Source of the DNA: Craterostigma plantagineum
Lineage: Eukaryota > Streptophyta > Magnoliopsida > Lamiales > Linderniaceae
Length of the DNA: 64,000 nt
Direction of reading: 5' to 3'
Assembly (NCBI GenBank): GCA_027422505.1
Contig: JAPQWV010000638.1
Location: forward strand, 248,001 to 312,000
Each line of letters starts with the position of its first letter. Position 1 is the stretch's first letter. The translations under genes were made by a program, and so were the position numbers. The notes under the pieces are model-generated. The model was given only the letters and a program-made list of their open reading frames with translations. It searched no databases and was not told the origin of the DNA. Positions 46,866-58,296 of this stretch are shown piece after piece.

Positions 46866-48941
46866 CTATGAGTAGTAGTTTCTTTGGATGTAAGTGCGAG
46901 AGAGCACATCTTGAAAGGCATCTTCCTGTTCTTTGTTTGGGAGTAAGGTTTCGACATCCTCCGAGAGTGAGGATACCTCAGTCTTATTTCTATTGTTCAA
47001 CTCTGTGTAGTCAAGCGCGATTTCTGCCCAATGGATGTTCTGTTCCCTTGTTTCTTCTGAGATGGCAGCGGAGGATGCTCTCACAAATGGCTTAAGCTGC
47101 GGGGGACCACCATTTCTTGTTTGCAAGAATGCAGTGTTGCACATGTTATATCTTTTAACTGTTAGCGGTGTTGGATTGCAATTGCTAGACAGTCCGATCC
47201 CCCCTCGTGCGTCGTAGAATTCTGTTTCCGCTGGTTGGTTCAATAGGCATAGGATGCGAGAGTTTTCATTTCTAAGGTGAAGTTGTTCTTCAAGTTCTTT
47301 CACCTTGCGGTATAGCCTAACTCTTTCCTTTGTAAGCAGTTCATATTGGGAGGCCGTCAGGAGGCGAGAAGTTTCACATGAACTAATGGCTAGTGTAGTT
47401 TCCTTAACCTTAGTCTCACTTTGTTTGTTCTTGCTTTGCAGACGTTTGACTAAGGCTTCAGAGGCCATTAGACGTTCGTTTGCACAGGCAAGTTCTTCTA
47501 CTTTTAGACTAAGTAAGGCATAGTTGTTTTCAAATTTTAGCTTAAGTTCATCATAATCCCTAGCGTCTACGGTAGGTTTCTTAATGGCATGTCGGTGAGT
47601 AAACACATCATCTAGGTGTGAGATTCGTACCTCAGATGTAGCGTTGGTAGGAGTATTAGCTGTGTTTTCACCGGTGTGACCCATCTCCTCGTCCTCGTCA
47701 TGTTCGATCAGCCTTGCCATGCAGCAATCTTCATCCTTAGGCTCCTCGTCTTCTGAAGTGTCATTCACCCATTCCGCTTCTTCGGTGAGTAGAACTTTCC
47801 CACTTTCCACCTTGCGGGTCATTCTGGCCTTACGGTCGTAGTAGCCGGAGTCCTTCACGCGTGGGGCGTGGCATTCTTTGGCAAAGTGTCCTGTCTTTCC
47901 ACACCGAAAGCACTTCATGGACTTTTGAGGTGCGGAGTCCTCTGCTTTCTTTGTCGGCTTAGTGTCCTCCGAGGGAGTCGTCTTTTTGGTGCCGCTATAG
48001 GTTCTTTGGCGATTTGAGGAGGATGAGGATTTTTTCCCAATCTTCTTTGAGACCAACTTGGTGAGCATTGCCAGTTGCTTGCGTATATCATGAACATCTT
48101 CATCTGATTCTGTATCGGCTTCGGATCCTGAAGAGGTGTCAGATACAACAGCTGGTAGCTTTCCTTTGTTCTGTTTGGTCTTAATGGTGGAAGATCGTTC
48201 ATTGGTTTTGTTCGAGAGGAGTGCCAGTGGGTCGACTCGAGTGTTGGTGGACTGAGGTTGCACGTAAGGAGCATAGGCAGACAGACTGTCATAAAGAGCA
48301 TGGATGGAAGTGTTGGAGAGGTCCTTACTCTGAATCATCATCACGATTGCATTGCCCCAATGTGGTTTGAGGCTACCAAGGAAGCGGTTGTTGATATCGA
48401 ATTTGTCCCTCGAGATCCTGGCTTTCTTGAGTTCATTGATGACCTTCAAGTATCGGAGGTATGTGTCACGCAGTTCCTCTCCTTCATAGGCCTGGAAGTG
48501 TTCGTACTGTGAGAGACATGCAGATTTTCTCCCCTGAGCACTTTCAGTTGTGCCTGCCATAATTTCTGCGAGTTCATCCCATATCTCCTTAGCAGTTGTG
48601 CAGCACTCAACGTGACCGTAGACCTCGTTTCCTAAAGCTTGGAAGAGGTAACCTTTGGCAGTCTCGTCGGCCTGTACGCGAGCCAGTTCATCCTCATTGA
48701 TGGGACCTCTTGGAGTGCGGCGTTCATCCATGGGAGGGTTTGCGTCTGGCTGTGCAGGGATAGTTGTCCAGAACTGTGCTGGGCCATTGAAGATGGAGTC
48801 CAGAAGATATTGAGAGAGTGGTGCGCCTTTGTTCCTGATGGACGTGAGGAAGCGGTTTGTCCATATACTGTAGTCGCCTTGTCGCAGCATCGGAGGCCTG
48901 GTGTCGGAGCCCACTATGGAGATGTCATTCGTGGTAGACAT
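46866..48941 (-). CDS. gag: gag (capsid/nucleocapsid) of element 2
   Basis: An intact 691-residue frame begins with ATG (MSTTNDISIVG). The N-terminal half is a copia Gag capsid-type domain (YLFQALGNEVYGHVECC, AKEIWDEL, YLRYLKVINELKK, NNRFLGSLKPHW). A CCHC zinc knuckle, CFRCGKTGHFAKEC, sits near residue 344. A long charged coiled-coil-like segment spans about residues 465-570. The protein would pack the RNA into particles. The stop at 46866 comes where a -1 shift would continue the helical frame as ELERQLEVERKAFAK into the pol linker, so this end is either a base error or a genuine gag/pol boundary. It is single copy, because the duplication starts just after it. Confidence 0.9.
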   Translation of the reverse strand: MSTTNDISIVGSDTRPPMLRQGDYSIWTNRFLTSIRNKGAPLSQYLLDSIFNGPAQFWTTIPAQPDANPPMDERRTPRGPINEDELARVQADETAKGYLFQALGNEVYGHVECCTTAKEIWDELAEIMAGTTESAQGRKSACLSQYEHFQAYEGEELRDTYLRYLKVINELKKARISRDKFDINNRFLGSLKPHWGNAIVMMIQSKDLSNTSIHALYDSLSAYAPYVQPQSTNTRVDPLALLSNKTNERSSTIKTKQNKGKLPAVVSDTSSGSEADTESDEDVHDIRKQLAMLTKLVSKKIGKKSSSSSNRQRTYSGTKKTTPSEDTKPTKKAEDSAPQKSMKCFRCGKTGHFAKECHAPRVKDSGYYDRKARMTRKVESGKVLLTEEAEWVNDTSEDEEPKDEDCCMARLIEHDEDEEMGHTGENTANTPTNATSEVRISHLDDVFTHRHAIKKPTVDARDYDELKLKFENNYALLSLKVEELACANERLMASEALVKRLQSKNKQSETKVKETTLAISSCETSRLLTASQYELLTKERVRLYRKVKELEEQLHLRNENSRILCLLNQPAETEFYDARGGIGLSSNCNPTPLTVKRYNMCNTAFLQTRNGGPPQLKPFVRASSAAISEETREQNIHWAEIALDYTELNNRNKTEVSSLSEDVETLLPNKEQEDAFQDVLSRTYIQRNYYS

Positions 48942-50608
48942 GGTTGGTGCAGTTGAATCGTCCGTGGTTTTGATCTTGCGTAGATAAGAAAGTTAGTAAC
49001 GAACGATATGAGAAATACGAGTTTAATGACTAGAGTTTTGAGAATAAAATTGTTTAGAGAATTTCTTAGAACTAAGTGAGCGTGTGTGATGGTCGATAAT
49101 GTATGAAAGAGAAATATATCTTAAATTTAGGAGAAGTTCTAGAAATTTAAATTGAGACTTGGAAAGCAAAACAAATTTTTATCGCAAAGTGGTTTAGGGA
49201 GATAGTACTAAAGTGTAAGGATCAAATCTTAAAAGTTTGAGAAAAGTTTAACCCAAGACGTTTTTATCACGAGAAAAAGACTTAACACACAAGAAAAAAT
49301 TCGTAGCTCAAGGAGACGTGATAAATGAAGTGTTATCCGAGAATTTAGATGTTGAGAAATTTCGGTGTTTGAGAGTTTTAAAGAGAAAGTCTGAAGGAAA
49401 ATTCTCAAGTGAAAAATTTCTCGGTTTTAAAAGTTTCGCATGTGGGAATAATTCTAAGTTGAGAGTTTTAAAATTTCACAAGAAAATTTCGCGGGTAAAA
49501 AAAAACTATGAGATAAATTTTTCTCGGCTTTGAAAATTTCTCGGATTGAAAACTTTCGTGAATTTCAGAACTTTCTCAGTCAAAGGAAAAGAATTCTCAG
49601 ATGTAAATTTCAAAAATTCTCAACTTTGAAAACTTTCTCGGATGTAAAGATTTTCGTGGCTTTCAAAAATTTCTCGGCCTTTAAAAAAATTTCTCGGATG
49701 AAAAAATTTTCACTGAGTTCAAAAACTTTCGCGGTCTTGAGACAAATTTCTCGGATATAAAAATTTTCAGAAAATTCTTGCTGAGAAAAAAATTCGCGGC
49801 TTAGAAAGATTCGCGGGATAAGCTTTCTAGGGTATGGATTTTCTGAAAATTCTCGGTTGTTAATTTCTCGACTTAGTAAAATTTCTCAGTTTTTAAAGAA
49901 TATGAACTTGAGAAAGATTGGATCTTAGAGAAATTTTCGCGGTTTTGGAAATTCTCGGATTTTATATATAGTATGAAGTTGAGAAGACAAAATTTGGCCT
50001 AAGAAAAAATTTTCGCGGATTTAAACTTTCTCGGATTTTGGGCATAGGTCATTGAGAAAAATGTAGTGAAAGAGAAGTTTCGCGGCTTAAAAATTCTCGA
50101 GATCGACTTTCGCGGGCGTGGAAAATTCGCGGACTTGAACGATCAAGCTCAAAGTTTCGCGGTCAAGAACATGTTAGTACTGTTCCATTGCTTTTCACGC
50201 GATTTCCCAGAAAAACGTCCCGTTCTTGCTCAAATCTCAACCAAAATCACTCAAACTTGATCCTAAACTTCAGAAATCCTTCCCTAAACACATAATCGAC
50301 CGATTTGTGAGCTAAAAACAACAAAAAGTGGGTCAAATCGACCAAAACAGAGAATGGCCGAGATGTCCTTTTCTGAAAATTTTCTGCTTAAATCTCGCTC
50401 AAAACTCGTTAAAACTGATCCAAAAGTGTTCTAAAAACATTTTAGGCATAGACTTGATCTGGGGGAGGGTTTTAAACATAAAAACGAAGCATCAATACCC
50501 CAAAACAAGCTCAAAATGCCGAAACCTATTTTTTGCTCAAAAACACCTTTGATCTTGCTTGGAATCGAACGAAACTGGATTCAAATCAACGAAGATCGAT
50601 CCACGTTT
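48942..50608 (-). other. Leader (5' UTR) of element 2
   Basis: This 1.67-kb region between the primer site and gag has no credible gene. It is AT-rich and carries dense short motifs TTTCGCGG, TTCTCGG and TTCGTGG. The + strand frames at 49318-49760 are translations of these motifs. The 50180-50600 part is more complex sequence without recognisable features. Confidence 0.7.
49497..50162. promoter_or_regulatory. Cluster of 7 E2F-like TTTCGCGG octamers (leader)
   Basis: Exact TTTCGCGG on the + strand starts at 49497, 49727, 49935, 50011, 50078, 50108 and 50155. It is the same octamer and orientation as in both spacers, though the surrounding sequence differs. It lies downstream of the LTR promoter, inside the transcript. 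It fits the E2F consensus TTTSSCGS; regulatory function is inference. Confidence 0.5.
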
Positions 50609-50620
50609 GCTCTGATACCA
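50609..50620 (-). other. Primer-binding site, initiator Met tRNA
   Basis: On the - strand TGGTATCAGAGC starts three bases after the end of the 5' LTR. It is complementary to the 3' end of plant initiator methionine tRNA, the usual primer of copia elements. Confidence 0.93.
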
Positions 50621-50622
50621 CT

Positions 50623-50918
50623 TGTTGGTCCCGAAATGCACCAAACAAGGAATCAAAGATGGCTAAATGGAATGAAAAGGGAGAGTTTCTCACCTTTGAG
50701 TGTGTGTAGTGTGTGAAAATAAGAGTAAGCCTTTGATCTTTGATTACTTTCAAAAGTGAGTTGGTAAAACCTTATATACCACATTAACCCTAGGTATATT
50801 AAGGCCCAATCACAAATAATAAAGTAATTACAATCTAGTCCAAAGCCCAAGCTAAAGATAATTACATAATTAATCCCAAGACTTAAACTATTGACACAAC
50901 TAATTAAATATCCTAACA
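50623..50918 (-). repeat. 5' LTR of element 2 (296 bp)
   Basis: TGTTGGTCCCG to CCTAACA on the + strand. It is identical to 29778-30074 except for one T missing from a T run. The TATA-like TATATAA on the - strand is at 50772-50778. Confidence 0.93.
50772..50778 (-). promoter_or_regulatory. TATA box in 5' LTR of element 2
   Basis: TATATAA on the - strand (TTATATA as written) sits in the middle of the 5' LTR, a plausible core promoter for the genomic transcript. Confidence 0.5.
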
Positions 50919-50923
50919 CAACC
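50919..50923. repeat. Target-site duplication, right copy (CAACC)
   Basis: Exact repeat of 29773-29777. The satellite monomer continues directly with CTATGTCAG. Confidence 0.88.
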
Positions 50924-53900
50924 CTATGTCAGAATCGAGCGATTTTCCGTGGTCGATAGACTTCGAGTCGGGACTAACTTAAAACATAAAAAATCTAGAT
51001 AATCAAGTTGACTTTCCAGAAGAATTTGAATCAGGGTCGTCCGATTTGCCAATCGCATGTCATAGTCAAAATTGTGCACACTGCCTGTTTCGGCCGATTC
51101 CACTCGGACAGCAACCCTAAGTCAGAATCGGGCGAATTTTCGAGGTCGATGGACTTCGAATCGGGACTAACGTAAAACATACAAATTCGAGATAATCAAG
51201 TTGTCTTTCCAAAGGAATTTGAATCAGGGTCGTCCGACTTGTCAGTCGAAAGTTATAGTCAATATCGTGAAGGCTGTCGGTTTACGCCGATTGCACTGGG
51301 ACAGCAACCCTATGTCAGAATCGGGCGATTTTTCGAGGTTGATGGACTTCGAATCGGGACCAACTTAAAACATACAAATTCTAGATAATCATGTTTCTTT
51401 CCATAGGAATTTGAATCAGGGTCGTCTGACTTGTCAGTCGAAAGTTATAGCCAAAATTGTGAAGGCTGCCGGTTTACGCCGATTGCACTGGGACATCAAC
51501 CCTATGTCAGAATCGGGCGATTAGGTTGATGGACTTCAAATCGGGACTAACTTAAAACATAAAAATTCTTGATAATCAAGTTGAATTAATTATCAGAAGA
51601 ATTTGAATCAGGGTCGTCCGATTTGTCAATCAAAAGTTATAGTCAAAATCGTGCAGACTGTCGGTTTAGGCCGATTCCACTCGGACAACAACCCTATGTC
51701 AGAATCGGGCGATTTTTCGACGTCGATGGACTTCGAATCGGGACTAACTTAAAACATAAAAATTCTATATAATCAATTTGACTTTCCAAAAGAATTTGAA
51801 TCAGGGCCGTCCGATTTGTCAATCGACGGTTATTGTCAAAATCGTGCAGACTGCCAGTTTAGGCCGATTCCACTCGGACAACAACCCTATGTCAGAATCG
51901 GGCGATTTTTCGTGGTCGATGGACTTCGAATCGGGACTAACTTAAAACATAAAAGTTCTAGATAATCAAGTTGCCTTTCCAGAAGAATTTGAATCAGGGT
52001 CGTCCAATTTGTCAATCGAAAGTTATAGTCAAAATCGTGCACACTGCCTGTTTTCGGCCGATTCCACTCGGACAGCAACCCTAAGTCAGAATCGGGCGAA
52101 TTTTCATGGTCGATGGACTTCGAATCGGGACTAACTTAAAACATAAAAACTAGATAATCAAGTTGGCATTCCGTAGAAATTTGAATCAGGGTCGTCCGAC
52201 TTGTCAATCAAAAGTTATCGTGAAAATCGTGCAGACCGCCGGTTAGGCCGATTGCACTCGGACAGCAACCCTATGTCAGAATCGGGCGATTTTTCGAGGT
52301 CGATGGACTTCGAATTGGGACTAAATTAAAACATAAAAATTTAGATAATCAAGTTGACTTTCCAGACGAATTTGAATCAGGGTCGTCCGATTTGTCAATC
52401 GAAAGTCATAGTTAAAATCGTGCAGACTGCCTGTTTCGGCCGATTCCACTCGGACAGCAACCCTAAGTCAGAATCGGTCGAATTTTCGAGGTCGATGGAC
52501 TTTGAATCGGGACTAACTTAAAATATAAAAATTTTCGATAATCAGTTGAATTTCCAGAAGAACTTGAATCAGGGTCGTCCGATTTGTCAATCGAAAGTTA
52601 TAGTCAAAATCGTGCATATTGCCGGTTTATGGCAATTCCACTCGGACAACAACCCTATGTCAGAATCGAGCGATTTTCTGTGGTCGATGGACTTCGAATC
52701 GGGACTAACTTAAAACATAAAAATCTAGATAATCAAGTTGACTTTCCAGAAGAATTTCAATCAGGGTCGTCCGATTTGTCAATCGAATGTCATAGTCAAA
52801 ATTGTGCACACTGCCTGTTTCGGCCGATTCCACTCGGACAGCATCCCTAAGTCAGAATCGGGCGAATTTTCAAGGTCGATGGACTTCGAATCGGGACTAA
52901 TGTAAAACATACAAATTCGAGATAATCAAGTTGTCTTTCCACAGGAATTTGAATCAGGGTCGTCCGACTTGTCAGTCGAAAGTTATAGTCAATATCGTGA
53001 AGGCTGTCGGTTTACGCCGATTGCACTGGGACAGCAACCCTATGTCAGAATCGGGCGATTATTCGAGGTTGATGAACTTCGAATCGGGACTAACTTAAAA
53101 CATACAAATTCTAGATAATCATGTTTTCTTTCCATAGGAATTTGAATCAGGGTCGTCTGACTTGTCAGTCGAAAGTTATAGTCAAAATCGTGAAGGCTGC
53201 CGGTTTACGCCGATTGCACTGGGACAGCAACCTATGTCAGAATCGGGCGATTAGGTTGATGGACTTCAAATCGGGACTAACTTAAAACATAAAATTCTTG
53301 ATAATCAAGTTGAATTATCAGAAGAATTTGAATCAGCGTCGTCCGATTTGTCAATCGAAAGTTATAGTCAAAATCGTGCAGACTGTCGGTTTAGGCCGAT
53401 TCCACTCGGACAACAACCCTATGTCAGAATCGGGCGATTTTTCGACGTCGATGGACTTCGAATCGGGACTAACTTAAAACATAAAAATTCTATATAATCA
53501 ATTTGACTTTCCAGAAGAATTTGAATCAGGGCCGTCCGATTTGTCAATCGACGGTTATTGTAAAAATCGTGCAGACTGCCGGTTTCGCCCGATTCCACTC
53601 GGACAGCAACCCTATGTCCGAATCGGGCGATTTTTGGAGGTCGATGGACTTCGAATCGGGACTAACTTAAAACATATAAATTCTAGATTAAGTTGACATT
53701 CCAGAACTATTTGAATCAGGGTCGCCCGATTTGTCAATCGAAAGTTATTGTCAAAATCGTGCAGACTGTCGGTTTAGGCCGATTCCACTCGGACAACAAC
53801 CCTATGTCAGAATCGGGCGATTTTTCGTGGTCGATGGACTTCGAATCGGGACTAACTTAAAACATAAAAATTATAGATAATCAAGTTGACTTTCCAGAAG

Positions 53901-56384
53901 AATTTGAATCAGGGTCGTCCGATTTGTCAATCGAAAGTTATAGTCAAAATCGTGCACACTGCCTGTTTCGGCCGATTCCACTCGGACAGCAACCCTAAGT
54001 CAGAATCGGGCGAATTTTCGAGGTCGATGGACTTAAAATCGGGACTAACTTAAAACATAAAAATTATAGATAATCAAGTTGACTTTCCAGAAGAATTTGA
54101 ATCAGGGTCGTCCGATTTGTCAATCGAAAGTCATAGTCAAAATAGTGCACACTGCCTGTTTCGGCCGATTCCACTCGGACAGCAACCCTAAGTCAGAATC
54201 GGGCGAATTTTCATGGTCGATGGACTTCGAATCGGGACTAACTTAACACATAAAAATTCTAGATAATCAAGTTGGCTTTCCGTAAATTTGAATCAGGGTC
54301 GTCCGACTTGTCAATCAAAAGTTATCGTGAAAATTGCGCAGACCGCCGGTTTAGGCCGATTGCACTCGGACAGCAACCCTATGTCAGAATCGGGCGATTT
54401 TTCGATGTCGATGGACTTCGAATTGGGACTAACTTAAAACATAAAAATTCTAGATAATCAAGTTGACGTTCCAGAAGAATTTGAATCAGGGTCGTCCGAT
54501 ATGTCAATTGAAAGTCATAGTTAAAATCGTGCAGACTGCCTGTTTCGGCCGATTCCACTCGGACAGCAACCCTAAGTCAGAATCGGTCGAATTTTCGAGG
54601 TCGATGGGCTTTGAATCGGGACTAACTTAAAATATAAAAATTTTCGATAATCAGTTGAATTTCCAGAAGAACTTGAATCAGGGTCGTCCGATTTGTCAAT
54701 CGAAAGTTATAGTCAAAATCGTGCATATTGCCGGTTTATGGCAATTCCACTCGGACAACAACCCTATGTCAGAATCGAGCGATTTTCCGTGGTCGATGGA
54801 CTTCGAATCGGGACTAACTTAAAACATAAAAAATCTAGATAATCAAGTGACTTTCCAGAAGAATTTCAATCAGGGTCGTCCGATTTGTCAATCGAATGTC
54901 ATAGTCAAAATTGTGCACACTGCCTGTTTCGGCCGATTCCACTCGGACAGCATCCCTAAGTCAGAATCGGGCGAATTTTCAAGGTCGATGGACTTCGAAT
55001 CGGGACTAATGTAAAACATACAAATTCGAGATAATCAAGTTGTCTTTCCATAGGAATTTGAATCAGGGTCGTCCGACTTGTCAGTCGAAAGTTATAGTCA
55101 ATATCGTGAAGGCTGTCGGTTTACGCCGATTGCACTGGGACAGCAACCCTATGTCAGAATCGGGCGATTTTTCGAGGTCGATGGACTTCGAATCGGGACC
55201 AACTTAAAACATACAAATTCTAGATAATCATGTTTTCTTTCCATAGGAATTTGAATCAGGGTCGTCTGACTTGTCAGTCGAAAGTTATAGCCAAAATTGT
55301 GAAGGCTGCCGGTTTACGCCGATTGCACTGGGACATCAACCCTATGTCAGAATCGGGCGATTAGGTTGATGGACTTCAAATCGGGACTAACTTAAAACAT
55401 AAAAATTCTTGATAATCAAGTTGAATTAATTATCAGAAGAATTTGAATCAGGGTCGTCCGATTTGTCAATCAAAAGTTATAGTCAAAATCGTGCAGACTG
55501 TCGGTTTAGGCCGATTCCACTCGGACAACAACCCTATGTCAGAATCGGGCGATTTTTCGACGTCGATGGACTTCGAATCGGGACTAACTTAAAACATAAA
55601 AATTCTATATAATCAATTTGACTTTCCAGAAGAATTTGAATCAGGGCCGTCCGATTTGTCAATCGACGGTTATTGTCAAAATCGTGCAGACTGCCAGTTT
55701 AGGCCGATTCCACTCGGACAACAACCCTATGTCAGAATCGGGCGATTTTTCGTGGTCGATGGACTTCGAATCGGGACTAACTTAAAACATAAAAGTTCTA
55801 GATAATCAAGTTGCCTTTCCAGAAGAATTTGAATCAGGGTCGTCCAATTTGTCAATCGAAAGTTATAGTCAAAATCGTGCACACTGCCTGTTTCGGCCGA
55901 TTCCACTCGGACAGCAACCCTAAGTCAGAATCGGGCGAATTTTCATGGTCGATGGACTTCGAATCGGGACTAACTTAAAACATAAAAACTAGATAATCAA
56001 GTTGGCATTCCGTAGAAATTTGAATCAGGGTCGTCCGACTTGTCAATCAAAAGTTATCGTGAAAATCGTGCAGACCGCCGGTTTAGGCCGATTGCACTCG
56101 GACAGCAACCCTATGTCAGAATCGGGCGATTTTTCGAGGTCGATGGACTTCGAATTGGGACTAAATTAAAACATAAAAATTTAGATAATCAAGTTGACTT
56201 TCCAGACGAATTTGAATCAGGGTCGTCCGATTTGTCAATCGAAAGTCATAGTTAAAATCGTGCAGACTGCCTGTTTCGGCCGATTCCACTCGGACAGCAA
56301 CCCTAAGTCAGAATCGGTCGAATTTTCGAGGTCGATGGACTTTGAATCGGGACTAACTTAAAATATAAAAATTTTCGATAATCA

Positions 56385-56389
56385 GTTGA
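56385..56389. repeat. Target-site duplication, left copy (GTTGA)
   Basis: GTTGA lies directly before the element's TGTAATACC end and is repeated at 62006-62010, inside the satellite sequence CAGTTGAATTTCC. Confidence 0.93.
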
Positions 56390-57946
56390 TGTAATACCCG
56401 TAATTTTTTAATACGGGATTTTGAATGTAATTAGCACCGTAAAGGGTCGAGTTAATAACGCTAGTATTCGAACGGGTCCAAAAAGAAGCAAGAAATTCGG
56501 CCCAATAAGAATATCCAATGAGTTAGATAAATGAAGTGATATTAAAGCCCAACTTAAAAAATTAAAGGCCCAAGAATAAAACTTGGCCGAATGAAAATGA
56601 GTAAGACCCAAATAAATGCCTTTCTAGGTCCAAGCAAGTTAAGATAAGTACGACTAATTGATGAGTCATTTGATTGTGAGATATTACACGTGGACACTTC
56701 GTACACTAATATAATATGACAGGAGAGTTACTTAGCCCCAAGGTAATACACATCGAACAATCATCCTACTCGTAACCCTCTCCATTCGCAATACTTAGTA
56801 TAATATGTCCAACTATTGTTTGAGGAAAACACAGATGAGCGAAACATATTTAGCAAAAGAAGAAATTTAACGAGAAGAAAAGGAAATTTCAACAAGCTTA
56901 GAATTATAAGCCAAGGAGGTAAGGTTACGTTATATGCTATATTTATTTGGATAACTTATTTTCGAAGTTTGTGATTTTATACATATGTTGAACGTGATGA
57001 TATATTAAGCATAAAGAGTTTCGAAATTATTATGATTAGAACATCAGAATTGTTTAGTTTAGTTCATGATCATATGAGTATTGCTATGAGTATTGTTATG
57101 ATAAGCTAAGTACGTGAATTCTGTATATGTGAAGTTTTCATGATTATCCCAAGGTTTGTGTGTGTTAGGCTAGATTTCAGATTATGAAATATTTAATGGT
57201 GGGAATCGAAGGATGGTTTTTGGGCATTATGTGATTATTCTTGGAATATAGGATATATAGAAATATGATAGAATTTGGTATCTTAGGTTTTCGGCGTTGA
57301 CCAACATGTGTGCATAAGTTATCGTGTTTGAACTTGTTAGTGTTTCGATGGGTTAGAGTTTGGTGAATTTTCAATATGAAAGCAGGGATTAAGTTGAAAT
57401 GTATGTGACTGTGATATATGTCTAGAAGTAATTACATGGAAATTCCGTGACTTATGTGTTGGGAAGTTTCCGAGACTAGAATGTTAGTACTTTGATATCA
57501 TTTACGTGGATTTGCATGATTACGGTAATTGTTATGTTGGCAGTGAACTCGATGATGATTATCTAACGTTTGGCGACCTATGTATTAATGTTGTTTTATT
57601 ATTTTATGAGAATATGGATTAGGTCTGTGAAGTTTCGAAAATGCATATCTGAATTTTTGAAGCACGATCTTTACATAGAGATCCATATTTTGAATCTTAA
57701 ATACGTGTTCATATGTATATGTTATTATTTCTTAGGAACTGAAAAGCTTTCGGTGTATGAATATTTGAACATTGGGACAGTGTTTTAGGGTTTTTGGGAT
57801 TATTAGGGTTTCGATAATTAGGGTTCGGGAATTTTTAGACTTACGTGATTTAGCAATGACATTGATATTATAATATCTCTGTCCAAGGGTCGAACAATAG
57901 GAGTTTCACAAGGCAGGGCAGTAAGTGCAATTAGCTCGGACGACAG

Positions 57947-57965
57947 GTAGGTGAAATCCACCTAC
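57947..57965 (+). other. Perfect 7-bp hairpin in LTR (GTAGGTG / CACCTAC)
   Basis: GTAGGTG, loop AAATC, then CACCTAC. It is conserved in the second LTR at 60934-60952. It may be an RNA stem in the transcript. Confidence 0.5.
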
Positions 57966-58296
57966 GACACGTAAACGGTTGTGTGTATTATTATATGATA
58001 TTTATATGAATTATGTGTTTATGTGATTATGTGAATTGGGTGAATTATGTGCTTCACGTGTATTAAATATTTTTTTATATTACATGCCTGTTATTTGCAC
58101 TGCATAGCATGTGCATTACACGTCATTTCACGGAGTGTACCGTGGTGGAACGGTGGTACTGTATTGTACCTAGTGAGCGAGTAGCCGATATTGGCTGTCG
58201 ACCCGTAGAGGAGTCACGTGAGTGGGGCATCTGCTGTGCATCAGCGCCTGTGACGGTGAGCCATTGGCCCGTTAGACATTGTGCGGCAGACTGCGG

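Larger units (their letters stand above)
29778..50918 (-). mobile_element. Ty1/copia LTR retrotransposon with ORF3 and internal tandem duplication (element 2, 21.1 kb)
   Basis: Near-identical LTRs (297 and 296 bp) bound the element, with a perfect 5-bp CAACC duplication, an initiator-Met primer site and a polypurine tract. The domain order protease-integrase-reverse transcriptase-RNase H defines copia. A long ORF after pol, several purine tracts just after the pol stop and a repetitive pol-ORF3 spacer resemble Sireviruses (inference). A 6.85-kb interior segment is present twice in tandem (33133-39985 and 39986-46848). Without it the element would be about 14.3 kb. The LTR match implies a very recent insertion, yet most frames are broken by single-base indels, which suggests base-level noise in the sequence. 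Confidence 0.93.
50919..56389. repeat. Satellite array II (about 192-bp monomer, 20-monomer HOR)
   Basis: Same satellite family as array I but with private variants: TTGTCTTTCC (51201, 52931, 55040), GTGAAGGCTG with TTTACGCCG and CACTGGGAC, CATGTTTTCTTTCC, and GGGCGATTAGGTTG. The TTGTCTTTCC marker is spaced 9 and 11 monomers apart in alternation, so 51201 to 55040 is 3839 bp, or 20 monomers. A unique insertion-like variant, GAATTAATTATCAG, at about 51581 recurs at about 55421, the same offset. Monomers near 51.9-52.5 kb and 55.7-56.4 kb match down to small deletions such as CATAAAAACTAG. Confidence 0.94.

Noticed and set aside
46796..48956. + strand open frames opposite gag and pol (for example 46796-47095, 48639-48956, 46139-46483)
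   Set aside because: They are antisense shadows; the - strand reads carry the gag zinc knuckle and pol motifs.
50609..50620. tRNA gene suggested by the TGGTATCAGAGC match (also 59019-59030)
   Set aside because: Only the tRNA 3'-end complement is present, directly beside an LTR. There are no tRNA arms or cloverleaf; these are primer sites.
57177..57788. Small open frames in the element 3 LTR (and copies at 60165-60775; also 58109-58701 and 61205-61689)
   Set aside because: They occur in both LTRs because the LTRs are copies, have no recognisable domain, and lie in AT-rich or repetitive GC-rich DNA on both strands.
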